64,000 bases of DNA from Paraburkholderia youngii (GCF_013366925.1 NZ_JAALDK010000003.1:496001-560000), one strand, 5' to 3'. Positions 48,644-59,274 are shown, numbered from the stretch's first letter. Program-made: numbers and translations. The notes: a model not told the origin generated them from the letters alone.

Positions 48644-48799
48644 TTACAAACAAATCTTCCAATCACCCTTTCCGATTTCAAGGAACAAACAGTCGTCGGA
48701 CCACCCATCCATTTCCGCTGCGACTGCAGGCATAGCTCCAACAAGCACAGTCGCCGCCATTAAACCAACGAATACCACTTTTTTAAGCTTCTTGCGCAT
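48644..48799 (-). CDS. 51-aa exported small protein
   Basis: An ATG at 48799 preceded by ggggattgac opens a frame of 51 codons. A lysine-rich start and hydrophobic core (MRKKLKKVVFVGLMAATVLV) end at a signal-peptidase site after AVAA. That leaves a mature peptide of about 22 residues with two Cys (DDCLFLEIGKGDWKICL). A hairpin (cctgac/gtcagg) lies 26 bp after the stop. No family is known to me. Candidates are a peptide toxin, a bacteriocin-like peptide or a secreted signal. It is too short for standard ORF filters. Confidence 0.5.
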   Translation of the reverse strand: MRKKLKKVVFVGLMAATVLVGAMPAVAAEMDGWSDDCLFLEIGKGDWKICL

Positions 48800-49055
48800 G
48801 TCAATCCCCATGAATTGAAACAAAACTTTATGACACTTCGATACTGGCCTACAAAATCAGAAGATCTTCAATTAATGCGGGTGTATGAATGCATACAGCA
48901 ATCAATCCTAGTACGGCACTCGATTCTCTAGCTAATGTCTCCCGGAAAGGTAGACGCTAGTTGAGCCAGTTTATATACCAAGGCATAGGACCACCGACTT
49001 CAACTCGTCATCGCTTGATCAAAATCAAGCCCTATCGATAGGAGGGCGATTTCAC

Positions 49056-49262
49056 TCAGGCCGATAATGCCTCGAGCGGCAGCCGCTTTCCGATGTCAAG
49101 ATCGAACCGGCCGTATGGATTGGTATGGGTGTAGATCGACGGCAACAGCGCGCGGAAGTCGGCGGCCTGCACCATTGGCCACCAGCGTGGCTCTGCCAGT
49201 ACACACTGGATCATCAGCGTGTTGACGTACAACTGGTTGCGGGTTTCGGCGGTATTCGAGCG
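49056..49262 (-). pseudogene. Tn3-family transposase, C-terminal remnant
   Basis: RNQLYVNTLMIQCVLAEPRW, then SIYTHTNPYGRFDLDIGKRL is the C-terminal signature of Tn3 transposases (NPYGRF). It ends LEALSA at 49056. It is not the 3' end of any other tnpA in the window. No terminal repeat was found next to it. Confidence 0.7.
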
Positions 49263-49741
49263 GTTGTCCGTTGAAGATGCCAATGATGCATGAAGAGCCC
49301 TGCGTGGCAAGATCGCCTGGCGAAGTGATGGCCCGAGCGGCGACGTGATTGACATGGTATCGAAGCGCGTGGCCGCGGCGCAATGCGCCGGCGAGGTGAG
49401 AACAGGGCCGCCCTTAGGCGTAGAGCAAAGTAATTATGTCACTGGCCAGTGTCCAACAGGACAGCGCGTGCGCCCTTGAATTGACGACTTTGCTTCGTTG
49501 CGCTGCGAAGGAAAGTTGTCAACTCACATCAGTGCGCAGTAATTCTGTCAATTGGCCTTCGCCTGAGACCATCGCATCTGCTCCCGCGAGGTGGACTTCT
49601 TGGTCTGCTTTCCATGAGCGTCTAGCCGCTCACTTTGCCGCGTCCACGCGACGCCTGTTGCCACGATGGGTTCTCAGGCGACGGTCGACGCTTTACAGGC
49701 GCAGGACACTCACTGCACGAGCAGCAATCGATTCGGTTTAG
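49263..49741. other. region between Tn3 remnant and Lrp-like gene
   Basis: No intact gene. A plus frame from 49436 ends at a TAG (49739-49741) in frame with the Lrp-like sequence that follows, and its last codons (ARAAIDSV) could be the degraded Lrp N-terminus. Confidence 0.35.
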
Positions 49742-50197
49742 AAGCGAAAGGGGCAGAGACAGGCTTGCCTTGATGGCGATCTTCCTCAGAACGAACTGGG
49801 CGCACGCGTCAACCTGTCTACGGCCGCCGTCAATCGCAGGTTGCGACGGATGTCGGACGAAGGCCTCATTCGCAACTACGCTGCTATCGTCGCGCCCGAA
49901 AAGGTCGGCTATCCGCTGACGATCGTTGCGACGGTTGAGGTCGACAGCGAGCAGATCCATCTGCTCGATTCGATGAAGCGCACTTTCGCACAATGCCCCG
50001 AAATCCAGCAGTGCTACTACGTCGCGGGAGAATGGGACTTCGTGCTGCTTCTGACGGTCCACAACATGGATAAGTACAAGGCCCTCACGCGGCAACTGTT
50101 CTTCTCAAACAACAACGTCAAACGCTTCAAGACGCTGGTGAGCATGAACAACGTGAAGGTGGGGCTCGGTGTACCCGTGGCTCCCGAGGGAGGCTAA
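49742..50197 (+). CDS. Lrp/AsnC-family regulator, 5' end degraded
   Basis: The helix-turn-helix part reads LPQNELGARVNLSTAAVNRR with LRRMSDEGLIRNYAAIV, followed by the RAM ligand-binding domain (KVGYPLTIVATVEVDSEQ, CYYVAGEWDFVLLLTVHN). No start codon fits: an in-frame TAG lies at 49739-49741 just upstream. A start at TTG 49841 would drop the DNA-binding helices. Probably a pseudogene that once controlled the neighbouring amino-acid transport genes. Confidence 0.65.
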   Translation, partial: KRKGQRQACLDGDLPQNELGARVNLSTAAVNRRLRRMSDEGLIRNYAAIVAPEKVGYPLTIVATVEVDSEQIHLLDSMKRTFAQCPEIQQCYYVAGEWDFVLLLTVHNMDKYKALTRQLFFSNNNVKRFKTLVSMNNVKVGLGVPVAPEGG

Positions 50198-50202
50198 GAC
50201 CG

Positions 50203-51337
50203 TCAACGTATGACTGACTTGTCGGTCCAGTCGCCCTGATCAAATTGGCGCACGGTAATTGCGCCGTTACGGATATCCCCTTTCTCATCAAACTGGATGG
50301 GGCCTGTCACACCGTCCAGCTTCGAAGCCCGCAGCTTCGGGAGATACAATTTAGGATCTGTCGATCCAGCGTCCTGCATTGCCTCCGCCATCGCGAGCAC
50401 GCGTCGTAGGCGTAAGGGGCGTATAGCTGCACGGGAACACCAAACCGCTGCTGATAGCGTTTGAAGAATTCAGGTCCTTGCGGCATCTTTGCAGGCGGCA
50501 CGCCCGCCAGTGCGCAGTAGACGTCCTTATCCATCGAGGGCCCGGCCAGTTTGATGAACTGAGGCGTGCACGCTTCGTCACCGGCAATGAACTTCACCCT
50601 CAAGCCAAGCCGTTGCGCCTGCTGCACGAATACCGCAGCTTGGGTGTCGCCACCCGTGAAAGCAATGCCGTCTGGCTGACGGCTCTTGATGGTGGTGAGA
50701 ATCGCCATCCAGTTCGTTGTCTTGTCGGTACCGCATTCACGGCCGACCACGTTGTCTCCGGCACCCTTGACTGACTTTTCGATCTCATCGGCAAGACCTT
50801 GACCGTACGCCGTGCGACCATCGACGATGGCGATATTGCGCGCACCCAGATCGTGGACCAGATAGCCTTCGATGACAGAGCCCTGTCTCACGTCATTCGC
50901 AACCATACGGAACACGTTGGTGAATCCTTGCTGCGTGAGCTTCGGATTGGTTGCCGATTCGGTGATCATCAGAACGCCTGCATTCGAGTAGATCCTGGAG
51001 GCGGGTATCGATGTCCCAGAGTTCGCGTGACCAACGACACCTGCTACGCCATCATCCACCAGCTTCTGGGCGACGGTTACCGCCGTTTTGGGATCCGCGG
51101 CATCGTCTTGGGAGTCGAGCACGAACCTAACGTTTTGCCCGCCAATCCGGATCTTTCTGCTGTTCAATCTTCGATTGCCATTCGCACACCGTTTTCATCA
51201 TCCTTTCCGATGTGGGACAGTTCACCGGTAAGCGGGGAAACCTGCCCGATCTTTACCGTCAAATCCGCGTGGGCCGCGAGAGGTTGCAGGACAAGCGTCA
51301 GAGACGTGAGACATATCGGTGTCCAGGGTGATTGCAT
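50203..51337 (-). pseudogene. branched-chain amino-acid-type ABC binding protein (LivK-like), frameshifted
   Basis: It begins MQSPWTPICLTSLTLVLQPL (signal peptide), then IGQVSPLTGELSHIGKDDEN. A frameshift near 51167 precedes the long central part (SQDDAADPKTAVTVAQKLVD, VVGHANSGTSIPASRIY, TSIPASRIYSNAGVLMITES, ENCE-type core). A second frameshift near 50400 precedes the last 50 residues (LPKLRASKLDGVTGPIQFDE). It belongs to the periplasmic-binding-protein type 1 family for branched-chain amino acids. No permease or ATPase genes remain nearby. Confidence 0.8.
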
Positions 51338-51599
51338 GGTCGTACTCTCGATAGTTTGGCTGGGAATCGGATCGACAGAACCTAGGACCCGTTGGGCAAG
51401 CAACATTGCGCTGGCCTGTAACTATCCTAATGACGAGAGCCGGTAGCCGAAATCGGTCACGGTGACACTTCTGCAAGTTACTATCGAAATAAGGGCACGT
51501 TTCGATATCTTTTCCCGTCGCCCACTTCCTGGGCAGCGCCACTTTCCGGCAGCCTGAGCTTTCGCGCCGCTATCAAGCTGAGATGCACCTGGCCCCTTT

Positions 51600-51939
51600 C
51601 CCGTGGGGCCGGACATCTTGCTACGACGTGCACGATTCAAATGGAGCAGGTAAGCCCCCATCGACCCAGATGGCCTGTCCCGTGTTGTACGCCGCGCCGT
51701 CCGACGCGAGAAACGCGACCGTTGCCGCGATCTCTGCGCTTGTGCCCTACCGGTGCATCGGAACGCTTTAACGACGCTCTTCGGTAGCGGGAAGACTGTC
51801 AATCTGTTGATAATGGCGCCCGCGCGCTGTTTCTTCATGTGCGGCACGACGAGGCGGGTCGGTCGAGCCACGTTCTGGAAGTATGTGTCGATTCCCTGAT
51901 GCCACTGCTCATCGGAGAGCTCGAGGAGCGCAGCCCTTG
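51600..51939 (-). pseudogene. short-chain dehydrogenase (SDR) remnant
   Basis: Two frames give LLELSDEQWHQGIDTYFQNV, ARPTRLVVPHMKKQRAGAII, then TSAEIAATVAFLASDGAAYN and GQAIWVDGGL, the C-terminal motif of SDR oxidoreductases. The middle, with the Tyr-x-x-x-Lys site, is deleted. Confidence 0.65.
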
Positions 51940-52590
51940 GACCGTACTCTGCGCTGTTGACGCTGCTGCCCATCTTGAGACGAAACGCATACACGAACCC
52001 CGAGGTCGAGCCGTAGCCCCATCGCGGTACGAGTCACGCCCATCCCGCCGCCGAGCAGTTCGATCGCCCTCAACAGCCTGATCCGCCGGCACTACGGCCG
52101 CAAGCTCATGCCGGTCTCGCTGACGAACCGCCGTGCCAGCGCACAGGCCGACATGCCCAGCACGCGCCCCCAATCTTCCGGGCCGCGCGGGTCTGCCGGG
52201 TCCGCTTAAAGCGTCTCGCAAAGCGTCGCGAGCGCGCAATCTCTAGGCCATGGCAATGCCGTCGGGTGTGGCCGGGAACGCCGAAGGTGCTAGAGAATCA
52301 GAGCAGTGATCCGACCGGCGTAGCCATCGTCTTGGCGTCACTTCGATGCCTGCCGCTTCAACGATCAGTGCCTTCAGCAACGGCGAAACCGCGAACACCA
52401 TCGGTGTCGTGCCTGCGAGCGCGCCGCCGGTCTCCTCCGTGATCCAGAGACTGCGAAACTGGACGCCGAGCCGTCAACCGATCTTGGCCGAAGGCCCGTC
52501 GGCAACCATACGGCTTGCTCCGGAGAAATCCCGGGCGAGCCGCCCTCCGATATCACAGTCAACGCGCCGGATATCGCATAGACCATCTAA
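51940..52590 (-). pseudogene. AraC/XylS-type regulator remnant, joined to the SDR remnant
   Basis: An N-terminal cupin-like piece (VYAISGALTVISEGGSPGIS, PEQAVWLPTGLRP) and a C-terminal AraC helix-turn-helix (SACALARRFVSETGMSL, RRIRLLRAIELLGGGMGV, STSGFVYAFRLKMGSS) are in different frames. The AraC end continues directly into SDR sequence in one open frame, which indicates a deletion that fused the two genes. Confidence 0.65.
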
Positions 52591-52872
52591 TGCCAGCGAT
52601 GAGAGAGCTCGGGGAAAAAGTGACGCGCCGGATGAACTGCGCGCGGACCCTGAGCCGCGCAGGCGGCCTGGCGTCGACCGGAGCCTCGATTATTTTCCAG
52701 TTCATACCGCGTGCCCGAGATGTTGGCAGATAATCGACACATGGTGACAAGTAGTCGAAATACGGCCACGCAGAAACCGTGTTTAATGAATGTCCCACGT
52801 ACTGAACCGCTACGCGGCCGGCCGCAGACGATAGCCGAGCCATTGCCAACGAATTTCTGGAGTATCCGATTT

Positions 52873-54204
52873 ATGGGCCGCCTTGACCGCTACGACCTGC
52901 CGCTTTCAACGACTTCCGACCTCGCTGCAGAGCGATACCGAACCGGTGTCGATCTGCTGCTGTCGTTGTGGCCGGGCGCCGGGGAAGCACTGGACGAGGC
53001 GATCGCCGCCGACCCGGATTTCGCCCTCGCGCATGCCGCACGAGCACGCCTGCATGCGATCAGCGCACAGCCGTCCGAAGCTCGCGCAAAGATTGTCAAG
53101 GCGCTCGATCTCGTCGCTAGAAACGGGGCCGAGCGCGAGCGCACCCACGTTGACGCGCTGTCGCTCGCCATTCATGGACAGTCGGCCAAGGCGCTCGCGG
53201 CAGTGCTGGTGCACACGGACCGCTGGCCGCGCGACATCCTCATCCTGTCGATGCCGCTCGGCGCGTTCGGCCTTTTCGCCTTCTCCGAAATGGCCGACCA
53301 CGATCAGCGCGCGTCGACCTGTGCGAGCGTCATGCCAAACACTTCGATGCCGACGACTGGTGGTTCCTCACCTATCGCGGCCGGGCACACGGCGAAAACG
53401 GCAACCTTCGGCTCGGACGCACGCTGACGCAACGCGCGCTGCAATTGCGGCGACACAATGTGAATGCGGCGCACGCGGTCGCACACGTGTTGTACGAGTC
53501 CGGTGCAAACGAAGAGGCGCAGGAGTTCATCACCGGCCGGCTCCCCGAGTACGACAAAACGGGCGTGCTGCACGGCCACATCGCATGGCATAGCGCGCTC
53601 ATCGCGCTCGAGCACGGGGACATCGAGCGCGCCCTCGCGGTCTATAACGACCATGTCGCGCCGGCCTCGTCGCAGGGCACACCGATCAATATTGTTAGCG
53701 ACACTTCGTCGTTTCTATGGCGCCTGCCTGCGTACGGCCACACAGTTCCGGCGGGAATGTGGGACGACGCGGCGAAATACGCGTCGAATTACTTCCAGGA
53801 CGTGGGCTTGCCGTTCGTTGACTTCCATATGGCGCTGGTAGCCGCGGCGAGCGGCAACGGCGAGGCTGTCGAGCAACGGGTTGCTGTCCTCCACAAGCTC
53901 ATCGAGGACGGAAAGCTTCCGGCTGGCCCGGTGGTACCGGCGATCTGCCGCGCGTCGTTGGCCTTTGCTGAAGAACAGTACGCGCTTGCCGCGGAGATCC
54001 TGGCGCCGGTTGCGCGAGAGGTTGTGCGGATCGGCGGAAGCGGCGCGCAGCGCGAAATCGTCGAAGACATGCTGCTGGTTGCATTGATGCGAAGCCGCGA
54101 AGGCTCACGCGATCCTCAACGAACGGCTGCAGCGTCGCCCTTCTCCGCGCGACACGCGCTGGCTCGATCAGCTGCTCAGTCCCCAGACGTCGCTGACGAA
54201 TTGA
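52873..54204 (+). pseudogene. tetratricopeptide-repeat protein (TTC38-like), frameshifted
   Basis: ATG 52873 opens MGRLDRYDLPLSTTSDLAAE, followed by TPR-like helices (ALDEAIAADPDFALAHAARA). A frameshift near 53310 moves the frame to HFDADDWWFLTYRGRAHGEN, NVNAAHAVAHVLYESGANEE, GHIAWHSALIALEHGDIERA and on to REIVEDMLLVALM. A second shift near 54095 precedes the end (LQRRPSPRDTRWLDQLLS). The size and motifs match TTC38-family proteins of unknown function. The next gene starts 4 bp after the stop. Confidence 0.65.
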
Positions 54205-54208
54205 TGAG

Positions 54209-55220
54209 ATGACGGCTGGAATGCGAAAGCTGGTCGTCGACGGGATAGGTCCGGTCGCCGAGATCTCGATCGCGCCACTGTTCGGCACGGCACTGTGGTT
54301 CAGCGCGAATAGTACTGCCGGAAACCTGGTGAACATCTTGCACATCAGCGCGGCCGACATCGGCCGGCTGACGAGCGCGATGCAACTTGGGTTTCATCCT
54401 TGGCACCTGCGTCGTTTCGCTGAGCGGCGCCGTCGATCGGATCGCGCGAGCCGAATTTTCGTTTGCAGCGCGCTCGCCGGAGCATTGTTCAACCTGGGCT
54501 TCGCGTGGCTGGCGATGGATCTCGTGAGTGCTGCGCTGTTACGCTTTGGCGTCGGAATCTGCCTCGCCTGCATCTACCCGATGGGGACGAAGCTGATCAT
54601 CGGCTGGGCAACCGATCGCACCGGGCAGGCGCTCGCCCAGCTAGTCGGAATTGCTGATTCTCGGCAGTGCGCTGCGAGCATGTGATGCGCGTGCTTGGCA
54701 CGGTCTTCCCACGGCAACTGATCATTTCCGCTTCCTCGCTGCTTGCTGTCGGTGGGGCCGCCATTGTCGGCGTGCTTGACGATGGACCGCACTCGGTCGT
54801 GTCGAGCGGCTCGGCAGGCAAGATGGATACACCGGCGGCATCGCCGCCCTCTGTGCTCGGCGCGTTTCGCATCGGTGGGTTCTGGGCCGCGACGCTGGGC
54901 TATTTCGGGCATATGTGAGAGCTCTACGCGTTCTGGACTGAGGTGCCGCTGCTCATTTCCCACACGTCGTTGGCAACCGGCTTTCCGGGGATCAGTGTTT
55001 CGGCGATGCGACTCGCCGTGACCGGCATTGGCGCATTGAGCTCCATGCGGAGCGGTGTAGCGTCGCGTTACCTTTGCAGTGCAAAAGTGGCGACATGTGC
55101 ACTAGTGGTATCTGGACATGCAACGAGGTTTTGTGACCGCTGGGAACCCGATCCGACGCCGCAGCGACCGGACGAAAAGCCGACAAGTCGGACAGCTCGC
55201 CGTAGCTGCGGACATTTTTG
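54209..55220 (+). pseudogene. MFS-type transporter, damaged
   Basis: It starts 4 bp after the TPR gene (ISIAPLFGTALWFSANSTAG). Hydrophobic stretches follow (GALFNLGFAWLAMDLVSAAL, GICLACIYPMGTKLIIGWAT). Frameshifts lie near 54395 and 54650. A TGA at 54916-54918 replaces the expected Trp in GHMWELYAFW, a conserved MFS-like motif. The 3' end is lost near 55200. Co-transcription with the TPR gene is likely in the ancestor. Confidence 0.65.
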
Positions 55221-55849
55221 AGGATCGACCGGTTCGGTTTCTATCGAGGAACAGCGATTCCGGATAGATTTTGTGCAACCCACGGGGAGTCAAAAGCAGA
55301 GGTAGCAAAATTCGGGCAGGCCATAGATTTCAGAATTGCTTTGACATCTCATCTGGCCCTCACCTACCGGTGAGACAGATTGCAGGTCCATTTTCAGGCG
55401 AAGCAAATCTTTCATTTTGCGAATGGTCATCCGGTGCGCCGGCGTCGTCGGTGTCCCCAAAAAGTAGCCACCATAACCGACGGCCGATGGAGCCGTCCAC
55501 AGTACCGCTGAACGAAACCGCGCCTTTCGTATCGAACATGCATTTCGGTGAGGTGAACGGCGGTCTCGGAGCGCCTTTCACTGATCGTGGAATCCCTCGA
55601 AACCGTTCGACTTCAAGCGAAACGGCTATTCACTTTCCTCCGGAAATCCAGTTTGACTTTGACCGAAATCCGTGTTTGGCTTCGCCGAAATACGCACTCT
55701 CCCCGCTTAGCAAAGGTAGACGGGACTTGTGTACCGTCCTCGGTTGTTTGGAGTCGATATCGGCAAGCGTGATCGCGGCTCACGGCGACGTCTGTATCGG
55801 TCGAACGAAAAACGCGGCCACCATGTCGGAGACAACCATCGTTAGGTTT
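55221..55849. other. intergenic region
   Basis: No gene supported on either strand. Frames at 55271-55855 (+) and 55613-55909 (-) lack protein-like composition. Confidence 0.35.
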
Positions 55850-55878
55850 GCCTGAACGGACAGGATGTCCGTTCAGGC
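55850..55878 (-). terminator. strong hairpin terminator after phaZ
   Basis: gcctgaacggaca and its perfect inverse form a 13-bp stem with a 3-nt loop, 22 bp beyond the phaZ stop. There is no long T run, so it may act as a bidirectional or rho-assisted terminator. Confidence 0.65.
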
Positions 55879-55899
55879 GTTCATCAAACGCGTCCCGTA

Positions 55900-57366
55900 T
55901 TACGGACAATTGCCGATGACATAGTATCCGGCAGACGTCTGCGCCAGCGTGTTCGAATAAAAGACGTTGTCCAGCCCCATACTCTGGTTCGACCCGTTCG
56001 CATAGGCCGTGCCGCCGGAATCATGCGCACGGCTCGCTTGTACATGTGCATAGTTAGTGGCCGTCGTCTCGGTGCACACGAAGCTCGATTGCGTCGTCGC
56101 CGAGACTGACGACGATTGGGCGCTCTCACCCGCATTTGGATCGATTTCGGTCACGGTGTAGGAATAGGTCGTCCCAGCGATCAACCCTGAATCGGTATAG
56201 CTGGCAGATGCGGACGAGCCCACCTTGCTTCCGTTGCGATAGACGTTGTAGCTGGTGGCATTTGCAACGGCATTCCACGAGAGAGAAACGGTCGTCTGTG
56301 TTGTCCCCGACACTGCGAGGCCGCTCGGTGCAGAGCCTGACGGTGCAGGCCCCGACACCGCGCGGAGGTTATTCCTGGCCCAATAGTCCATCAGGAATGC
56401 CGGATAGTTGATGTGGGTTGCATCCACGTAGTTCGCGTTGTTGCCGCCGGTTCCGGCCGGCCATGCGTGCGACATGCCGGAAACTGAGATCTCGTGCGTC
56501 CGAACCTTTCCGCTGCTGTCGGAATACGGCGTGTTCGTTCCGCCGCCCGGAATCGTCACCTTCGCCCCTTGGGTAAAGGTGCCGCCGTAGAGGATTCGAA
56601 AAGTGGCAGTGTCGAGTGGGCCGTACGCCTGCGCGACCGTGTAATCCGATGTCCCCCAGACCGCGCCGGCGATCTGCGTTGAGAATTTGCCGACGTTCGA
56701 TCCTGCCCATGCCCTGCACTGGTTCGCCGCGGTCGTAGCCGTATAGCCGCTTGGCACATCACCGATCTGCGCCGTGGTCGTTCCAGGCGGCGGCCCGGCA
56801 TTGATACCGATTCCGGCGAAGATGTCGGGGGCAATGCAACCCAGCACCATCGTCATGCCACCGCCCGAGGAGAGGCCCGCGACGTACACCTGATTGGGGT
56901 CGATCGCGTACTGCGAATTGGAAACAAAGCGGTTCACTAGATCCAGCAGCACGCCGACATGCCCGGTACTGCGGCTCGGGGACGTGTTCGCATAATCCCA
57001 GCAGTGGTTGCTATAAACGTTGCCGGTTGCGTTCGGCGCCAGAATGATCGCGCCGTACTGATCTGCAATTGCTTTCCAGTTGAAACCGGCCGCACTGCTG
57101 CTGTTGATCACGTCGCCGGACGCGGTCTGCAGGCAACCGTGCAGCACCAGTATCAGCGCCCGCTGGCCATTGGGAGTGGTGGGCTGGCTCGCCGGCCAAT
57201 AGTAATAGCCGGTCAGGTTGCCGCCATTCACCGAATCTGTGGCCCAGATCTGCTGCCCACTCCAGGTTCCGGGTCCGGGCGTGACCGCGGCCAACGCTGG
57301 AGTCGTCGCCAGCGCGACGAAGAAGCCAACAATCCATCGTCTTTGGGGTCGTGAGAGCGGTTGCAT
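55900..57366 (-). CDS. phaZ: extracellular PHB depolymerase with fibronectin type III domain
   Basis: The start at 57366 follows aaggag by 7 nt; the longer frame to 57408 has no such site. The 488-aa product has a signal peptide (cleavage after ALA, about residue 26). The catalytic domain (about 30-330) has LVLHGCLQTA (oxyanion region), the lipase-box Ser in AGLSSGGGM and the His in SGMSHAW. A fibronectin type III linker (about 345-430, GLAVSGTTQTTVSLSWNAVA) and a C-terminal substrate-binding domain with paired Cys follow. It hydrolyses secreted or released polyhydroxybutyrate to oligomers. It is intact and divergent from a sigma-54 activator. Confidence 0.88.
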   Translation of the reverse strand: MQPLSRPQRRWIVGFFVALATTPALAAVTPGPGTWSGQQIWATDSVNGGNLTGYYYWPASQPTTPNGQRALILVLHGCLQTASGDVINSSSAAGFNWKAIADQYGAIILAPNATGNVYSNHCWDYANTSPSRSTGHVGVLLDLVNRFVSNSQYAIDPNQVYVAGLSSGGGMTMVLGCIAPDIFAGIGINAGPPPGTTTAQIGDVPSGYTATTAANQCRAWAGSNVGKFSTQIAGAVWGTSDYTVAQAYGPLDTATFRILYGGTFTQGAKVTIPGGGTNTPYSDSSGKVRTHEISVSGMSHAWPAGTGGNNANYVDATHINYPAFLMDYWARNNLRAVSGPAPSGSAPSGLAVSGTTQTTVSLSWNAVANATSYNVYRNGSKVGSSASASYTDSGLIAGTTYSYTVTEIDPNAGESAQSSSVSATTQSSFVCTETTATNYAHVQASRAHDSGGTAYANGSNQSMGLDNVFYSNTLAQTSAGYYVIGNCP

Positions 57367-57825
57367 AACGTCTCCTTTAGTTGTATTGATACTGCTGTCG
57401 AGAGGCAAGCCCCCCGGGACGTGTTGGTCTATTTAGACTCGATGGGATGATTGGTTCGCGATGCGAAGTGACAATTCGCCATCTTCGTCGAGAAGCAAAC
57501 GGACAGAACCGCCGTCCCTGGCACCGCCGCGAACCACAAGCAGCATCCATGCCCATTGTGGATACGGCATCGCGCCAGCGCAGCCACTAACCGTCGGGCA
57601 CGGCGCGTCCCTTCCTTTTCCGCCACCCCTATTCAGTCCGACATTGAGGAATCCACACTTCATTTCCGGAAATGCGCTAGCACCAGCCACGGAACTGCAT
57701 TGGTAGGGGAAATCCCACTCCCGCACGGATCCACAACTTGAGACACTGCTCGCCTTCGTCTCTGGTCCGAGACGGTTCATAGCAAACTGGACCAGGCGGC
57801 GCTGTCACACGAGGAGAAGATCCGA
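57367..57825. promoter_or_regulatory. divergent promoter region between phaZ and the sigma-54 activator
   Basis: This 459-bp spacer should hold promoters for both genes. I searched for the sigma-54 pattern (tggcac, 4-5 nt, ttgc) on both strands and saw no good match, so direct control of phaZ by the activator is not supported by sequence. A gaggaga ribosome site precedes 57826. Confidence 0.45.
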
Positions 57826-59274
57826 ATGGCAACCGAGGTCGGCACAATCCTGAGCGACTACAGCTATGTCTGGGGGCGCGCAGTGAGTTCGCTCTTCGAC
57901 ACCCTCATAAATTCAAGCGAGGGCACCCTGATCGTCGACCGACAGGCCAAAGTCGTCTGGATCAGTGAGAAATATGCTGCTCACTTCGGCTTTGCCGATC
58001 CCAAGATTGCAATTGGTCTCGATTGCGAGACCGTTGTCCCAAACAGCCTCATGCGAGAAGTCGTCAAAACAGGAAAGCCCATTCTGCTCGACATACTTGA
58101 AACCGAGCGCGAACCTTTCATTGTGACGAGATTGCCACTGAAGGATGACAACGGCGCCACCATAGGCGCCATCGGCTTTGCCCTCTTTGGAAAATTGAAA
58201 GCACTCACACCGCTCTTTAGCCGGTACTCGCGCTTGCAAGCAGAGCTCATCGCGACGCGACACGCGTTAGCACACACACGACGGGCCCGATATAGCCTGT
58301 CGAATTTCGTCGGCACGAGCCCTGCCAGCATGGAAGTGAAGCGCCTCGCGCTACGCGCAGCCCAGGTCGATTTTCCCGTCCTTTTACTCGGTGAAACGGG
58401 TACCGGTAAGGAATTGATCGCGCACGCGATACATGGGGAATCGGCACGCGCCGACAAGCCATTTGTCGCCGTGAATGTCGCGGCAATTCCCGATTCGCTG
58501 CTCGAAGTCGAGCTGTTCGGCGCCGCCGCAGGCGCGTACACCGGCGCCGATCGCAAGGGCCGCTTGGGTAAGTTCGAACTGGCTAGCGACGGCTCGCTTT
58601 TCCTGGATGAGATCGGAGACATGCCGCTTTCGCTCCAGAGCAAGCTCCTACGCGTGCTGCAGGAAAAGGAATTCGAGCCACTTGGCTCGAATCGCGTGGT
58701 AGCGACCAATGCGAGAATCATTGCAGCGACTTCCGTCGCGCTTCCCGAGCTCGTCGCCGCCCGCCGCTTCCGCGCCGACCTCTACTATCGGCTTAACGTG
58801 CTCGTCATCCGAACACCGCCGTTGAGAAAGCGTGCGCACGATATCGCCGCACTTTCGGACATGATCCTCGATGAGTTGGTGGCACACCACCATATCGGCC
58901 GCCCAGAACTCAGTGAAGATGCACTACAATTGCTTCGTGAGCACGCGTGGCCGGGCAATGTGCGTGAATTGCGCAATACGCTCGAGCGGGCCGTGATATT
59001 TTCTGATCAACAGTGCATCGACGCCAACTTGCTGGTTGCGTTCGTCAACGACATCGACGCGACGCTCTCCGATCCAGAATTTGCCCGCGAACACGGTGAG
59101 GCCCGTGACGCGGATATCAATGAAGCAAGTTACGAGAACGCGATGCGGATGTTCGAGAAACGGTTTCTCGGTGCCGCACTGCGATCCGAGGGCGGATGCG
59201 TATCAAAGGCGGCCGCACGGATCGGGATCGGACGCGCGACCTTCTACAAGAAAATGGCCGCGCTCGGGATCTGA
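57826..59274 (+). CDS. sigma-54-dependent transcriptional activator (PAS, AAA+, Fis-type HTH)
   Basis: The 482-aa protein has an N-terminal PAS-like sensor (about residues 25-130). The AAA+ domain (about 160-390) has GETGTGKE (Walker A), GAYTGA (the sigma-54 contact loop, usually GAFTGA) and LFLDEIGDM (Walker B). It also has FRADLYYRLNVL and HAWPGNVRELRNTLERAV. A C-terminal Fis-type helix-turn-helix follows (GGCVSKAAARIGIGRATFYK). It activates sigma-54 promoters after sensing a signal through PAS. No phosphoacceptor receiver domain is present. The gene is complete. The target may be the divergent phaZ, inferred from position only. Confidence 0.88.
   Translation: MATEVGTILSDYSYVWGRAVSSLFDTLINSSEGTLIVDRQAKVVWISEKYAAHFGFADPKIAIGLDCETVVPNSLMREVVKTGKPILLDILETEREPFIVTRLPLKDDNGATIGAIGFALFGKLKALTPLFSRYSRLQAELIATRHALAHTRRARYSLSNFVGTSPASMEVKRLALRAAQVDFPVLLLGETGTGKELIAHAIHGESARADKPFVAVNVAAIPDSLLEVELFGAAAGAYTGADRKGRLGKFELASDGSLFLDEIGDMPLSLQSKLLRVLQEKEFEPLGSNRVVATNARIIAATSVALPELVAARRFRADLYYRLNVLVIRTPPLRKRAHDIAALSDMILDELVAHHHIGRPELSEDALQLLREHAWPGNVRELRNTLERAVIFSDQQCIDANLLVAFVNDIDATLSDPEFAREHGEARDADINEASYENAMRMFEKRFLGAALRSEGGCVSKAAARIGIGRATFYKKMAALGI

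Noticed and set aside
49436..49741. Plus-strand frame before the Lrp-like gene as a separate protein
   Set aside because: It has no ribosome site, and its last codons fit better as decayed Lrp N-terminus in the same frame.
57420..57825. Sigma-54 promoter in the phaZ/activator gap
   Set aside because: I found no gg and gc pair with the right 10-nt spacing inside a tggc/ttgc context on either strand.
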